A DNA stretch of 64,000 nucleotides from Acorus gramineus. Taxonomy: Eukaryota; Streptophyta; Magnoliopsida; Acorales; Acoraceae. The notes under the pieces were generated by a model that saw nothing but the letters and a program-made list of their open reading frames with translations, was not told the DNA's origin and did no database searches. The stretch spans positions 885,385-949,384 of the forward strand of contig JAUJYN010000042.1 of assembly GCA_030737835.1 (NCBI GenBank), written 5' to 3'. The position numbers were made by a program, and so were the translations under genes. Below, piece by piece: positions 11,262 to 22,794 of this stretch (position 1 is its first letter; each line of letters begins with the position of its first letter).

Positions 11262-11771
11262 TTATTGTTGCTTCATTATGCTAGCCATCATGGTTTCCAG
11301 ATGTGAGGGTTGTTGAGGAGTGGGAGCAACATAAGGAGTTTGAGGTGGAACCAGAGGTTGGTTCTGTTGAGGGGCTTGTGATGGGCCTGCTCTGGAAAAG
11401 TTTCTTTGATATCCCGGTGGACCACCCTGATATTGGATAGGTTCATTTTGTTTATAAGAGAAGTTTGGATGAAACCTATTATCAGAGACTGGGCCAAAAG
11501 ATTTAGGAGTGGGCTTTTTAAAGGCATTGTATGAATTAATTGAATTTGCCTGCTCAGCCTTGATGTTAGGCAAACTAGGGCAACACTCTACTAGATGCTC
11601 TGAACTATCACAAAAAAGACATATGCCCTGCGGTTCATGTTCCACTTTTATGATGGGGTTTGGATCTCTATGTGGGTTCTGATTTATTGCAAAATTATCA
11701 AACTTCTTACTTAGTTTGTTCACACCATCCAATAAGTTGGTCATGACATTTTTAAGATCTGGATCTGCTTT
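11262..11771 (-). pseudogene. Gag C-terminal fragment of element O
   Basis: Contains the CCHC knuckle CLFCDSSEHLVEC and the Pro/Gln-rich tail that runs into the protease. The reading enters from KADPDLKNVMTNL near 11771, but the whole N-terminal capsid domain is absent. Similarity to the P copy stops at CTGCTTTT (about 11771), next to a T-run. This is a truncation point, not an LTR border. Confidence 0.8.
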
Positions 11772-12999
11772 TTTTTTCCTTTTTTAATTCCATATCCTCG
11801 ATTACTAAATTCTTTTTTGTTTCTAAATTTGTCCATGTCATATTCTATATTCCTTCAGACCCAAACTCACCATTAATTACCATTGATACTAATGTGTAAT
11901 GACCCTTGTGTTTTTCTACAATTTCAGTGGGTGCCACCGCCCCCACTGGCTCCTTGGTCTGTCTGCCTCTGCTATATACTAAATTGTTATTTGGGTGGAT
12001 ACTTTCAAGAAGCCGTCCTACGGAAGGGGAAGTCATGGTCACCGTTGGTCTGGGGTGGCCCGTTTTTTCATTGCTTTGGTGGTTGTCTAGAACCACCTCT
12101 TAGGCGGTGGGAATCAAGTTTGTGTCTTTTAACCCGCCCTCCCCTCCCAAGAGCAAATGTTTTAGCATCAAGTATTGTATGATTCCCAGGGATAGACCTA
12201 GTTGGGACATCATTGATGATCGAGTTGCATGGGAACCTTATATATTTTTTTTATGTATAGGTACAAGCATTGAAAAATAACTTTATTCTTGCTAAACATG
12301 TAGTCCAGGAATAGTACGGATCCAGAGTTGAGAGACTTTTGCAGAAAGGCTTCTATCCCCTGTTCTGGAAGTGTTTTAAGCCATATGAACTAAAATGCAA
12401 TGGGAGCCATTTATGTTAAAATTTAAATCTTTGATGTGGATCGAAGTGGGGAGGAAACTTTATTGTACCAAGAATGATGCTTGCTCAAATAACATTTACA
12501 AGAATTTTGCTCGGAAGTCTTGGCTGCTTCTCTGTAGGGCAACTGGGATGTTGGCAAATTTCTTATCTCCAGGGTCTTTGGGAGGCAGGTAAATCCTTGC
12601 GACGCACAGGTGATTGAAGCGTAAGCGAAGGTTACTCAGTTGTTATGGACTTGGACCTGGCAAACAGACGAATAATCTCCTTAGCCAAATTTGTGATGAA
12701 TTTCAAATTTGAAATTTTGTTATGGACTTGGACATAGAAAACAGATGAATGATCTCCTTAGCCATCAAAAAAGATTGATGGTCTGATTGGTTGTTGGCTA
12801 TATGCATACTTTATTTTGGCTTTGTTCCTTTGATTTGCTATCCTTCAACTTCTTCCATCAAGGGCGATTTAATGGTCTCTCTTGAATGGACGTGCTTCTT
12901 GGGTTTGCTGATATTGTTCAATGTTGTAGTGTTTTCATTTCTTAGCTAAGCTCTTTTTTTTTTTAACATGACTCCTTCTGTGGATGGGTTTATTTTCAG
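11772..12999. other. Unassigned DNA and presumed intron upstream of the methyltransferase exons
   Basis: Minus-strand frame 11845-12096 (83 codons, with NNLVYSRGRQTKEPVGAVAP) faintly resembles the variable linker of copia polyproteins, but I cannot confirm it. A diverged direct repeat lies at about 12640-12685 and 12719-12765 (both with GTTATGGACTTGGAC). I found no exon matching the missing N-terminal half of the methyltransferase. The stretch ends in a pyrimidine-rich run and the AG before 13000. Confidence 0.45.
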
Positions 13000-13111
13000 G
13001 AACTTAATATTGGTCAGGGCTGATGTATCTCGACTCCCATTTCGTTCAGGTTCCATCGATGCTGTGCATGCAGGTGCTGCTTTGCATTGTTGGCCTTCAC
13101 CATCTGCTGCT
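13000..13111 (+). CDS. Methyltransferase exon (third from last in this window)
   Basis: Follows a T-rich tract and TTTTCAG; ends at GCTGCT before GTATGT. Reads NLILVRADVSRLPF ... HCWPSPSAA after one base of a split codon. The ORF extending to 13156 is read-through into the intron. Confidence 0.87.
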
Positions 13112-16100
13112 GTATGTATATGTCAATCTCCAGTATCATTTATTGCAGAAGATTAATACTGCACTTTAATTTTTTAATGTGAGTTATTTGTAGAGTTTCA
13201 TGGAATTGTTTTCCAGATTATATTCAGCATAGGGTATGAATTAGTTAGTTGCATATTACCTTGTCCTGCATCAGCTTGAGTGGAGGAAAATAAATGTGTT
13301 GAAACTAAATTAGACAATGACATCAATTATTTCCTACAAATGGGAATGAGAGAGATGTAATCCTACATTGACACTGACCTTAAGTCCCTCCAATGTTTGG
13401 AGGTATCTAGCAGGGCCAGAATGAGGAAGTTATTTTTTGTTTTCTAGAAGCTGACCTCAAAGAGAGTGAGTAAGATATTTTGTTTTTTTGATAGGTATAT
13501 ATTGAATCAAAGATATCGTTGTTGCAAATTTTGTTATCAACCATTGAGCTATTGGTCGAAACCCAGTGTAGGATTATTTTGATGTCTCATGGTGGTTGTC
13601 CTGGCTGCTTCATATTGTAAGAGTCAATCTGGAGGGAGGAAAATAGTTGCATGGGCTCTCACATCAGTATAATTTTTTGTCAAAATGAAATTTGTCTCGG
13701 TAATATTAAACTAGATGTTCCGGTCCATGCAGCTCTTCACTCTTTTAGATTTCTATTGAGACCTCTAAATCTACACTTCTTCTCCTCATTTTTAGGCACC
13801 ATGGGAATCTGTTTGCAAGATTTTTTCTTCTTTATTTTTTTCTGTGGTGGGGAGGGAGGTGCTGACTGCTGAATGTCGCAATATTCTATTAATAATTATA
13901 AAGAATAGAAAAAGGACCTAAAAATGAAGATGAGAAATCTTTGGATTTTACAAATTCCATAGCTTATGAAGAAAAATGTCAATGTTATATCACATTTAAT
14001 AATATAAAGGCAACTTATTTGGAAATCATTAGCTTTGATACTGAATGTTCTTCATTTTATTATGTATGTCACATATGAGTAGACACATGTTGCGGGCTTC
14101 TATTTGTTAAAACTCACCTGAATGTAAAAACTCGCATTGGAGTATTTCAGATCCGCTTAATTGATTAATTCTGTTTTATTTTCTTGAAATGCTGAAGGAA
14201 TGAGAGTTGTCTTTCAAAATTGAAGTATTTCTTTTTTCCCTTCTGATAAAGATAACATATCTAACTTGTTGATCATCCATGAATTTCTAGCTTTCGTGCG
14301 AAATTCTAGAATTTTGAACCTACCTGTTTTTTTCAAAAGAATTTGTTTTGAGCTTCAATACAGAAAGAATTTTCATGTTCAACATATCTAGCCAAATCCA
14401 CAGTGCTTGACATCATCAGCACACTTTTTTATTTGTTTTATGTTATCTAGCACATCATTAGAATCAAACCTATTTTGGACCTCTTTGGTACTCTGATGGA
14501 TGAATTATTGACAGATATTGCCAGTGACTGCAACACAAAATATGGTTGTGCAGGTTGCTGAAATAAGTCGGGTTCTTCGTCCTGGTGGTGTATTTGTTGC
14601 TACCACTGCCATATTTGATGGAATTTTCTCTTGGATTCCACTTGTCAGAACTCTTCGTCAGGTGATTAATCAGATAATGCATGGTCTGCTTGTTGTTTTT
14701 ATTTGATTATTACTCAGTCTGCAGTTTGAAGTGTCCAGCAGGTCCCTTATTTCTAAATCTGTTTCTGAACATATGGTCATTGATGTGTTGCACAAATCAC
14801 TTAAATGTACATTGTCATTGTACAGAATTATATAATGAGGAAGAAGTTAAAGATAGCTTCATATTCATAGTTAGCATTATCTTCAACAGCTTCATATTCA
14901 TAGTTAAACATTATCATCAACGTAGCCTGTTTTCTCAAAGTGGATTTATTAATGTTATTACAAGATGAACTCTTTTTGGTAATTCTCTTTCATGTCCTCA
15001 TTAACCACCTTACTTCATGTGTTCTAAGCCCTGCTCTCCTTTACCCTGTACCGGACCTCTGCTCACTCTTACTCAGATGTAATAATTGGAAAACCTTGTC
15101 CATGACTTAAGAAGATGATATCATGTTATTTTATTACTTACCTAAGAGGCTGTTATCATGCTGTTTTATTACTCATAAGATTTTTATATTGAAGTCCTCT
15201 TAAAAAAAAATCATTGAAGTCATTCTAAAGCCGTTCTAGTTCTACCACAAGCCATTTGCTCATTGTTAGTTACTCTTTTACTTTCTTTTTCTGACTGCCA
15301 AACTTCTATAATCTTGATGGCTTACTTGCTGTTCATAAAAATTATGATTTTAATTTCTTGTTTTTCCTGATCAGACAACAGTAGGCACCCTTCATTCATC
15401 CAACAGATTTAATCATACTATAAACATCATAATCAATATTTGCATGTGTATATTGACCAAATTATTTTGACAAGGTATCTAGGCTTATATTAAACCATAT
15501 TTTCAGAAAAAAAATTCCGTCCTGTCATAATGGTACAAAACCCTGTTATATGATAATGGTATCAGGTTAGGTTCATCGTGGAGGTGACGCTACCTGTTCA
15601 AGAGCTCATGCTGTCTGGGCTTCTGGTTGAGCTGACCTAAGTTGCATGTTTAGTGAACTGTGCCTCAAAATTGTCCAGGAAGATCAACTTGATCTTTCAA
15701 TTTGCTGACCTGACAGATTACCTTTTTGGGTTGAATTAGCTCCGTTGGCCTTTTTGGTGCATTGGTTGATCTTCAAAGTCAAATGAGTATAAGCACCAAA
15801 CTGTTTTTTTTTTTATTTGCATGCACGAATCATACTGTGTACTTATTTTACTACTTGTGCACATGTTGGCATTCTTACCAGAAATCAGCTTGCAAAACAG
15901 TCCGGTCATGCATGCATGAAACTGGAAAAACTGGATTGTTAGTAATTTCCTACATTTGCATAGCATATTTAATCAGTTATATCCTTTATTTTAACTAAAT
16001 AAAGAGATAATGACAAAGGTGTTATTCTTATGCACATTTATGAAACTTGGCTCTATTGAAAACCATTAGGATGATAAAATTTGTACTGGACAATTGTGAC

Positions 16101-16965
16101 ATAAAATAAGTCAGTCAGCCAGTTTAGTCCATAGGTTGTCGTGAATTTTAAACTGAATTTCACAAATGATTGTATTCTGACATCATGAGGGAATCAACAA
16201 AACTTTCAAAGTAACTAAACCAAGGTTAATTTTAGATTTAGGAGGATATTCTGAGAAGTGAGATGTATAACAAGCATGGTCTAACTGTATTGATGAGTGA
16301 TTCACAACATAAAGCTTGTTGTTCACTAAAGTACCATTTTTTTTTTTTTTGAATAATAGTGCTTCCCAGGATTATCCCTTGATCTTTTTCACAGAGGTGG
16401 GAGATGTTTATCGACTTAATCAAAGCTCGGTTCGCAACCATAAATTTTTGTTGAACACAATTATGAAGAACATATATGACGGAAGAACTAAACCGAGCAT
16501 ATGGAAACTGAAAATGTACAACTATACATGCTTGAAAGGTTCCACCAGTATTTTTGTTTGTTGTCCTCTACATGGTAGTAGTAACCCAGTCAGTGCTTCA
16601 TCTTTGTGACAGCACATGCATGTTATTTTGTGCATTTACTGACCATATTCATTCATTCTAAATGGTACCTGCCCTTATCGGATGTTGTAACCTCGTTTTA
16701 TTTATGAAATCAGGGTAGCAATTGTCTACCAATTACATCAAAAAAAAAAAAAAAAATTTCGAAATGGTACCTCTGGAGTTCTTGCTATCATTATATGACA
16801 TCAAATGCATTCTTCTTCATGCAGACACTTGCATCAGTTTCAGGCAACAAGTTCTATTTATCTGAGGCTGAACTGAAGGATCTCTGCAAGGCCTGTGGTC
16901 TGGTTGATTTTATATGTCAGAGAAATGGACCTTTCGTGATTCTTTCAGCAACGAAACACAATTAA
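13000..16965 (+). CDS. Putative chloroplast SAM-dependent methyltransferase, last three exons (partial gene)
   Basis: Joined exons 13000-13111, 14554-14661 and 16825-16965 encode about 120 residues ending at TAA (16963-16965). They match the C-terminal half of the plant At1g78140/At2g41040-type methyltransferases (class I Rossmann fold, UbiE/YdaC-like). The late Rossmann core has the segments NLILVRADVSRLPFRSGS and DAVHAGAALHCWPSPS, the post-core helix VAEISRVLRPGGVFVA and the C-terminal block LKDLCKACGLVDF. Exon phases agree (13000 completes a split codon; the next two junctions are phase 0) and every junction is GT-AG. The glycine-rich SAM loop and plastid transit peptide should be upstream but are not in this window, which stops showing exon sequence before 13000. 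The substrate is unknown. No stop or frameshift is seen in the exons present. Confidence 0.85.
14554..14661 (+). CDS. Methyltransferase exon (second from last)
   Basis: 36 codons between TGTGCAG and CAG/GTGATT. Encodes VAEISRVLRPGGVFVATT, the usual helix-strand after the SAM pocket, then FSWIPLVRTLRQ. The 1.44-kb upstream intron is AT-rich and shows nothing else. Confidence 0.88.
16671..16761 (+). mobile_element. Short poly(A)-tailed retroposed insertion (LINE 3' end or SINE)
   Basis: An 11-bp direct repeat, AAATGGTACCT, flanks the segment exactly (16660-16670 and 16762-16772). The insert ends in about 18 A residues after TACATC, followed by TTTCG. Long target duplications plus an A-tail are the mark of LINE-machinery insertion; at 91 bp it is either a strongly 5'-truncated LINE or a small SINE. 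Confidence 0.72.
16825..16965 (+). CDS. Methyltransferase terminal exon
   Basis: 47 codons after CATGCAG, ending in LSATKHN and TAA. The block LCKACGLVDF followed by RNGPFVILSAT is diagnostic of this subfamily's C-terminus. The 2.16-kb upstream intron (14662-16824) carries a small retroposed insertion. Confidence 0.88.
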   Translation, partial: TLASVSGNKFYLSEAELKDLCKACGLVDFICQRNGPFVILSATKHN

Positions 16966-17453
16966 AAGATTGTTTCATTTACCCACATAAGGTAGGTGTT
17001 TATTTGGAAACCTCTCCTTCCCCATCTTCCAAAGTTTGCTACTCTGTAGTTGCCGTTCCTGCATCAATTGATGCCATTGAGACTCACTCCATAATTAAAT
17101 GAACAGTTTATGCATCTTATATCCCAAAAAAAAATGTATGTATGGTTGTGTTGTATGTATGTATGTATGTATGTATAGAGTTCTGATATTATGCGGTCAA
17201 TTTGGATTTTTTGATTTCGTGCGGTCTGTGAGCTGGGCCATATGATCGAGATGGAGATGGACCCTCTGATTGGATGGCAATTTTTTTATAAAAAAAAATT
17301 CAAACCGGACAACTGGTTAAGAGGGTTACATCTTTTCGAAAAACCCATCGAGTCTCTCCTCACTCTCTTCCCTTTCATTCTCTCTGTTATTTCACCCACC
17401 CCAAAAACACCATCTCCCCCCCCCCCTCGAATCCCCTCCCTTGAATCCCTTCC
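16966..17453. other. 3' flank of the methyltransferase gene
   Basis: Presumed 3' UTR and downstream DNA. Holds a GTAT microsatellite, a C-run at 17417-17427 and no other ORF of note. Confidence 0.55.
17153..17176. repeat. (GTAT)n microsatellite
   Basis: Six uninterrupted GTAT units, with looser copies just upstream from 17134. Confidence 0.9.
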
Positions 17454-18719
17454 TGTAATACCCTCGTACTCATTATCTTTAATTAAGACATGCGATATGG
17501 TGCGTTAAGTAAATAATCTACAAAACAATATCGAATAATATAAATAAACTCATAAACTAGTCAGGTTTAAAACATAAATCAACTACAGGACCTCAATAAT
17601 TCATTTTTAAGTTTGAATGAATACACACGAGTTCTTTATTTAATATTAATAATAATTTCTCTAGTTTTGTTAATAAGGCTAAGGCCGTCCACTACATGTC
17701 AAGAAGAAGGTTTATTCGACACCTATGATGCAACGAAGATAAAACGCGAACTAAATCGCCAACGCCTCATCACAAGCAACAATCACCATCAGCTACTCTG
17801 AAAGATTGGGAAAAGAGGGGTGAGCTACCACACGCTCATTGAATGGATCTAATGCGTCCCAATAATAATAATAATAATAATAATAATTTTAAAGAACAAT
17901 CCCATAAAATCCGAAACGAGCAGAATATAACATATATATATTTTCACAAGTGTAACGATAAAACATAATGCATCTCTTTAAAGGAATAACCACAAATCAC
18001 AACACTAACTACATTATGTGTATGATGCAACTGACACGCATGCCCGTATGACACGCAGCCAAAAGGTGCTCCATCTAGAGCTTGGTCACGCAGACGTCAC
18101 GCAGACAAGGTCCCACTGAACTGGGTCACGCAAACCAATCGTCACGCAGACGGGGTCACCAGACAGATGATATAGATGCACGATCAATTTATCAACCCAT
18201 AGTTTGCATGTAAGAATAACATAGTATCCAACATATAGTTTATACATAAAATAATGTCTCAAAATGTGATGTCATGCTCATGTATTCCATACTCAATAAC
18301 AGTTGTATTCATAACATAGGCATGATGCGAATATGATATAAATATAAGTAGTTTTGAAATCTACATAGAGACTAGACCCACTCACCTCCGGCCCAACGAT
18401 TCGCAAACCACAACCGAGTCTTACAGTAAATCTAATTTGACAAGAAACGATATGGCTAGGTCACATTATGATCAAACAGTACGGGACCTGATGGGGTTCG
18501 TACCTACCGAAAACCTAACGGCTCCTCCAAAAACCGTCCGAGGAAGAACTGACGGCTCCTTTGGGAGCTGTCCAGAACATGCCCGATGGCTCTCAAAGGA
18601 GCTGTCCCGAGGCAGAAAATGAAGATGGTGTAGATTTTATGTGATTATTATATTATTATATTGTTTTGATTTGGTTAAATGTTTTGTTCTGTAGTTTGAA
18701 CATGTTCTATTGCATAAGA
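17454..18719 (-). repeat. Gypsy-type LTR fragment (K), cut by the copia element
   Basis: Begins TGTAATACCC, a common plant gypsy LTR end in reverse orientation. Shares with the other LTRs here the block whose minus-strand form is GCTCACCCCTC, followed by TTTCAG (AG at 17798-17799), and a GGTGAGTGGG donor-like site near 18383. No coding. It stops where the copia LTR starts at 18720; the remainder should lie beyond the right edge of the window. Confidence 0.6.
17861..17887. repeat. (AAT)n microsatellite
   Basis: Nine consecutive AAT units inside the LTR fragment. Confidence 0.9.
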
Positions 18720-19202
18720 TGTTGGGATTTCAATAAAACCCCTAAACCCTAGATTTCATGCAGATAAATGAAGAAAAGTCAATAATATGTGTACCTATCG
18801 CCATTGCTTTGAGGATATGATGGTAGGACTTCCACCTCCAAGTCTCTTTCTCTTTTGCCTTCTCTCACACAATGATGGGATGGGTATGAGATGAGAAAGA
18901 GAATTTAGGGTTTGGAGTTGGGACCTCAACCATTTATATAAACAACCCAAATTCCGTCTTTGTCAATCATAATGTCTGGAATTACAAATGGGTCCTTAAT
19001 AGGTCTCTAAACATAAAAACTGAATCTGTACTCACTTAATACATGTGTAATTGAACGTGCATAAGAGATGTGTATTTAACCTTATCAAAAATTAAATCAT
19101 AACTGAATGGGTATAAACAACACCCCTCATTCTTTATTTGACAGCCAATAATGCCTAATAATCTGATCTATGTAAGCCCACCTTAAAGAAATTTCCAACA
19201 AT
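18720..19202 (-). repeat. 3' LTR of copia element C
   Basis: 483 bp. Plus-strand ends are TGTTGGGATTTC and GAAATTTCCAACA. It is bounded on the inside by a purine tract. A good TATA box is present on the element strand. No second copy is in the window, so the divergence between LTRs cannot be read. Confidence 0.8.
18930..18943 (-). promoter_or_regulatory. TATA box in copia LTR
   Basis: GTTTATATAAATGG on the element strand, about 260 bp into the LTR; the likely promoter core. Confidence 0.6.
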
Positions 19203-19213
19203 CTCCCACTTGG
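19203..19213 (-). promoter_or_regulatory. Polypurine tract of copia element C
   Basis: AAGTGGGAGAT on the element strand, immediately before the LTR; the standard copia arrangement. Confidence 0.75.
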
Positions 19214-19381
19214 CTCACATGGGTCACCCTGAATTAGGTATCGTAACTTTATGAACTCAACCTTTACTCTCAAGATTTATGAGTGATATCTCTTAAACAA
19301 TTTGGTCCATTGAACCACCAATATAGGATCATGGCAGCTTTTACCATATTTATCGTGATAGGACTCATTCATGGTCACAAA
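19214..19381 (-). other. 3' noncoding piece of copia element C
   Basis: Sequence between the purine tract and the insertion point of element B; the last five bases (19377-19381, ACAAA) are the target duplication. It continues at 34095. Confidence 0.7.
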
Positions 19382-21587
19382 TGTAACGCCCCGAATCCAT
19401 GACTCTGTTTTGAAGCGTGAAACCCGGTTGCGTTAACTTAATTCCTGAAATCTCAGAGTACAAGTATTCTTTCACGCTAAAGAACATAAGAAAAACATCA
19501 CCATATTTATACATCAATTGTCAAGGCAAAAATCCAACAAAATTTCAATATACATCGGGAAAAACTGAATTTATATATATCCACACTATCATACATATGG
19601 GTCCTCTACATGTCAAAGAAATGACCAACACCTTCTACACAAGTCTAGTGCTCCGGAAATCATTATCTTGATCGCTACTACATGAGATCCATCCATCTAA
19701 GTCTATAACCTGAAAGGGGAAATAATGAGGGGTGAGCAACCACACGCTCAGTGAAGAGACTATTGTTATCCCATTAGTATAGTTGTATTCAAAGTATCAT
19801 AATCATAATATGCCCACACAGGCATACAATATATCAAAAGAGTAAATATACAAAAGGCCACCAAGACATGCAATAATATATATATATATAGACACACACA
19901 CACACACAATCCTATCCAACATGATGCATGCAACACCACGAAAACGCATGTCCGTCTTCGCAACACTTAGCTCGTGGGGCCTTTCACATGCATGGCCACG
20001 TATACATAGCCACAAAGACTTGGGTCCTACGTTCTCGGACCTGGCCATGTAAACGTACGCCCACCTAGACGTTAGCCACCAAGACTGAGCAACCTAGACG
20101 GAATGTATGCATTTGCTAATTTACCACATCTTCAAACCGTAATAAAACAGAGCATGTACAATCTCAACATACAACCCATAATGATACATATATCACCAAA
20201 AGCATGCTCATATTTTTATATCAAAACTAGCAGTTATAAAATAAGATAGTCCTAGCATGAATACATAATATATTCTTTAAAATCTACATATAAGACTCAA
20301 GTTCACTCACATCCAGTCCATGCAATTCCTTTTTTGATGCACGTGCATGAACGATTCACACTCGCACGTGGATAACCTAGCATAACAATTATGCAATAAT
20401 AAATCAGAAATCATTCGATCATGACCCAAACAATTGACAACCAACTTACAACAACACTCAGCCTAATAAATCCTAAGAGTCCTTACCTAATAGACTCACA
20501 ATCCGCAACTCATCTCAAAGGCTTAACAAAAATCCCAACTCCGAATATATATTGAAAATTCATATACTCACAAATCCATTAACATCTATTAAACATTCAT
20601 TTGGGATCCCTTTAATCTCTAAAATTCATTAAACTTGGTCATCAAGCTAAATATTTAAATTCTAAGAAACTGCACATAAATCTTTGAAAATTCATAACTT
20701 TCTACCCGTAACTCTGAATTGGATGATCCATAATTCATTGGAAAGATCTTTTCAAAATCTCTGTTTGGGAAATACAGTTTTCCCAGAAACGATCCCTTCA
20801 AGGTCAAAAACACGATTTAGCATCCAAGTATATAATCAACCTGAAAATAATCCTTAAACCCCCAAAACCAATAAATCTAGTTTGATCTTAAGAAATCCTT
20901 CGAGATACATTGAAATGTAATTAAAAAAATCATCTATTTAAAATCAATCAAACCCTAACTTTAATCCATCAACCTTGTTCCCTGAACAATCAATTGACAC
21001 AATCATCTCCTAACAAAAAAATTAATTGAAATACTATACAATAAAATCAATAGAGAAAGATTTTTCACCTTGTGGTACTTGACGGGTAGGGTTAAGTCAT
21101 CACCACCCTTCATGCCTTGTGAGATTTGGATGAAAACCCCAACCCAAAAACTGCTATTTAAAAGGGTTTACCAAAATTACAAAATGATCCTTTAAGTATT
21201 CTAGGTTTACAACTAGGTCACTATCAGATTTACAAAACAATCCCTATCTGATTTACAAACAGATCCCTAAAGGCTATTAAAAGGTTTTCTGGATTCGCAA
21301 CTAGATCCCTTGGCCAAATAACTTAACACAAAATCCTAAAAACCAAACTTCCCGAGCTCCGAATCTCACCAAATTTCAACCAAAGTATCTTGAGACTATA
21401 AAGATCTCCATAAAAATATAAAATAAATATTTCAACATCAATTTATAATTATTATAATTATAAATCAAATTGGGTCCATTTGGGCCCACCATCAAAACTG
21501 AAAAAAATGAAATAACTTAATTTCAATTAAAATTTTCATTATATATTTAAAATAAATATATAAGGCTAAAAATACAGAGATGTTACA
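19382..21587 (-). repeat. 3' LTR of element B
   Basis: 2206 bp, plus-strand ends TGTAACGCCCCG and GATGTTACA. Same order as 22810-23351 plus 32472-34089, with many small differences between the two copies. Contains the GCTCACCCCTC-type block followed by TTTCAG (AG at 19710-19711), a TA/CA microsatellite (19872-19908) and a TATA-like TTTTAAATAG on the element strand near 21155-21168. The short ORFs at 19766-20048 are not genes. Confidence 0.92.
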
Positions 21588-21763
21588 TTCTCACCCACTT
21601 AAAGGAATTTATTCCTCTAAATTCAAGGGAGAGACACAAAATAGAATACATACGACATCCAATAACAACAAAACCATCATCCATCATACATTCAAACAAT
21701 AAAAGTAAGAGTCAATTAATGAATCTGACACATACATGACAATCACAACAAATACAGACAATG

Positions 21764-22273
21764 GTATAAGAGTCCATCTTATACGCCGCAAAATCAAACA
21801 AACAAGTTTATAAGTAAAACCACTAATGCTCCGCATTGAAATTCCAACTTATACCAAAACAATCAACATACAATGACAACACACAACAATACAATTATAT
21901 AAGCTTGGTCCACAATGCTTCCACTGCGCCACTCTGATATACAGTGACCCAAACCACAAGTTGATTAAATTATATAACACAGACAAAGACAATAAGATAT
22001 TCACACATCACAACAATTACTGTATAGGTCAAACCCACCTACGCCCCACACTATAGGTGTTTTAACTTATACAATATAAACAAGAGCAACAATACACATA
22101 AATTGCACACAATCATTTGTATAAGTCAGGCCTACCTATGTCCCATTCCACAGGTAATCCAACTTATACCATACAAGCAATGACAATAAAACAAATTAAG
22201 AAAAACTATATTCATCCAAATTGTACAAGTTAGGTCCATTTACGTCCCATACCATAAATGGTCCAACTTGTAT
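21764..22273 (-). repeat. Array of about six diverged hairpin units in element B
   Basis: Units of about 50 bp, spaced roughly 100 bp apart by A-rich spacers. Clear units: 21764-21784 (GTATAAGA/TCTTATAC), 21806-21854 (outer TATAAGT/ACTTATA, inner AATGC/GCATT), 22022-22072 (inner CACCTA/TAGGTG), 22119-22169 (outer GTATAAGT/ACTTATAC, inner TACCT/AGGTA), 22222-22273 (outer ACAAGTT/AACTTGT, inner CCATTTA/TAAATGG). Stem letters differ between units but pairing is kept. The unit near 21896-21965 contains the tRNA-like stretch. Confidence 0.65.
21905..21938 (-). other. Initiator tRNA-Met 5'-half-like sequence in element B
   Basis: The first 22 bases on the minus strand (21938 to 21917, starting ATCAGAGTGGCGCAG) match the 5' end of plant initiator tRNA-Met, as I recall it, with one mismatch; similarity weakens over the next 12. 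It includes an intact A-box-like TGGCGCAGTGG. No 3' half, anticodon loop or B box is found, so it is not a tRNA gene. Confidence 0.6.
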
Positions 22274-22794
22274 AACACAAAAGGGGCAATTATGACACTA
22301 ATGACATTCCTAACATTAGGAATAAAAATTAACTTACCACGATGCATATTAACAAATTAAATGTGCTTTTCATATCGCCATTTAAACATAAATAACATTT
22401 TCGAAGGTTGCAAACGCTTAGCCATGCAGAACATTGAGAACAAATCTCAACTTCTTTGGAGCGCTAGTTCCACTAAAATTCAACAATAACAAAATAAACA
22501 AATGGTTAGAATGCAAACCCTATATGCAATGCATCCTAACACACTCTAAGCCTATCCATGGCTTCTAGGAGAAATTCTCCTAAAGGCTTTCTTAACCTTT
22601 GATAGAACAACTAAACATAAAAAATTACCCTAAGCTCCATAATCAAAATTATAAGGTAACAAAAATAGCCCAAACGATTATTTTTTTTTTATAGGGTAGC
22701 CAAACCTAAACACCTTAGGTTAATCGAACTCAAATCATAAACCCCAAAGGCCAACTAATATATCCATAACCTACAGTTCGAGGGTTAAACCTAT

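Larger units (their letters stand above)
1..11771 (-). mobile_element. Outer Athila-like Ty3/gypsy fragment (element O), interrupted
   Basis: Minus-strand retrotransposon whose parts read in the order gag C-terminus (11771-11262), protease (to 10178), then, after the nested element P, protease-RT linker (2073-1594) and reverse transcriptase (1150-335), then a 3' noncoding segment (334-1). The protein types (DLGA protease, FMDD RT, RT block with GYSRYNQ) are those of the Athila branch. The coding segments rejoin in sense across the P insertion. O has no LTR in the window: its 5' end stops at 11771, where similarity to P ends, and its 3' end runs off the left edge. Stops, frameshifts, a MITE and a deletion from RT to the 3' region make it a dead copy. 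Confidence 0.85.

Noticed and set aside
11845..12096. 83-codon minus-strand ORF as a host gene
   Set aside because: Only a vague likeness to copia linker sequence and no supporting features; left unassigned.
12968..13156. 62-codon ORF as a complete small gene
   Set aside because: It spans an exon with good splice sites and reads on into the intron; the exon alone matches the methyltransferase family.
21905..21938. Functional tRNA gene
   Set aside because: Only the 5' part is present; no anticodon loop, B box or 3' acceptor strand.
22022..22273. CRISPR-like array (repeats of about 50 bp with similar spacers)
   Set aside because: Plant nuclear DNA; units are diverged hairpins and no cas genes are present. 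Treated as an RNA-structure array.
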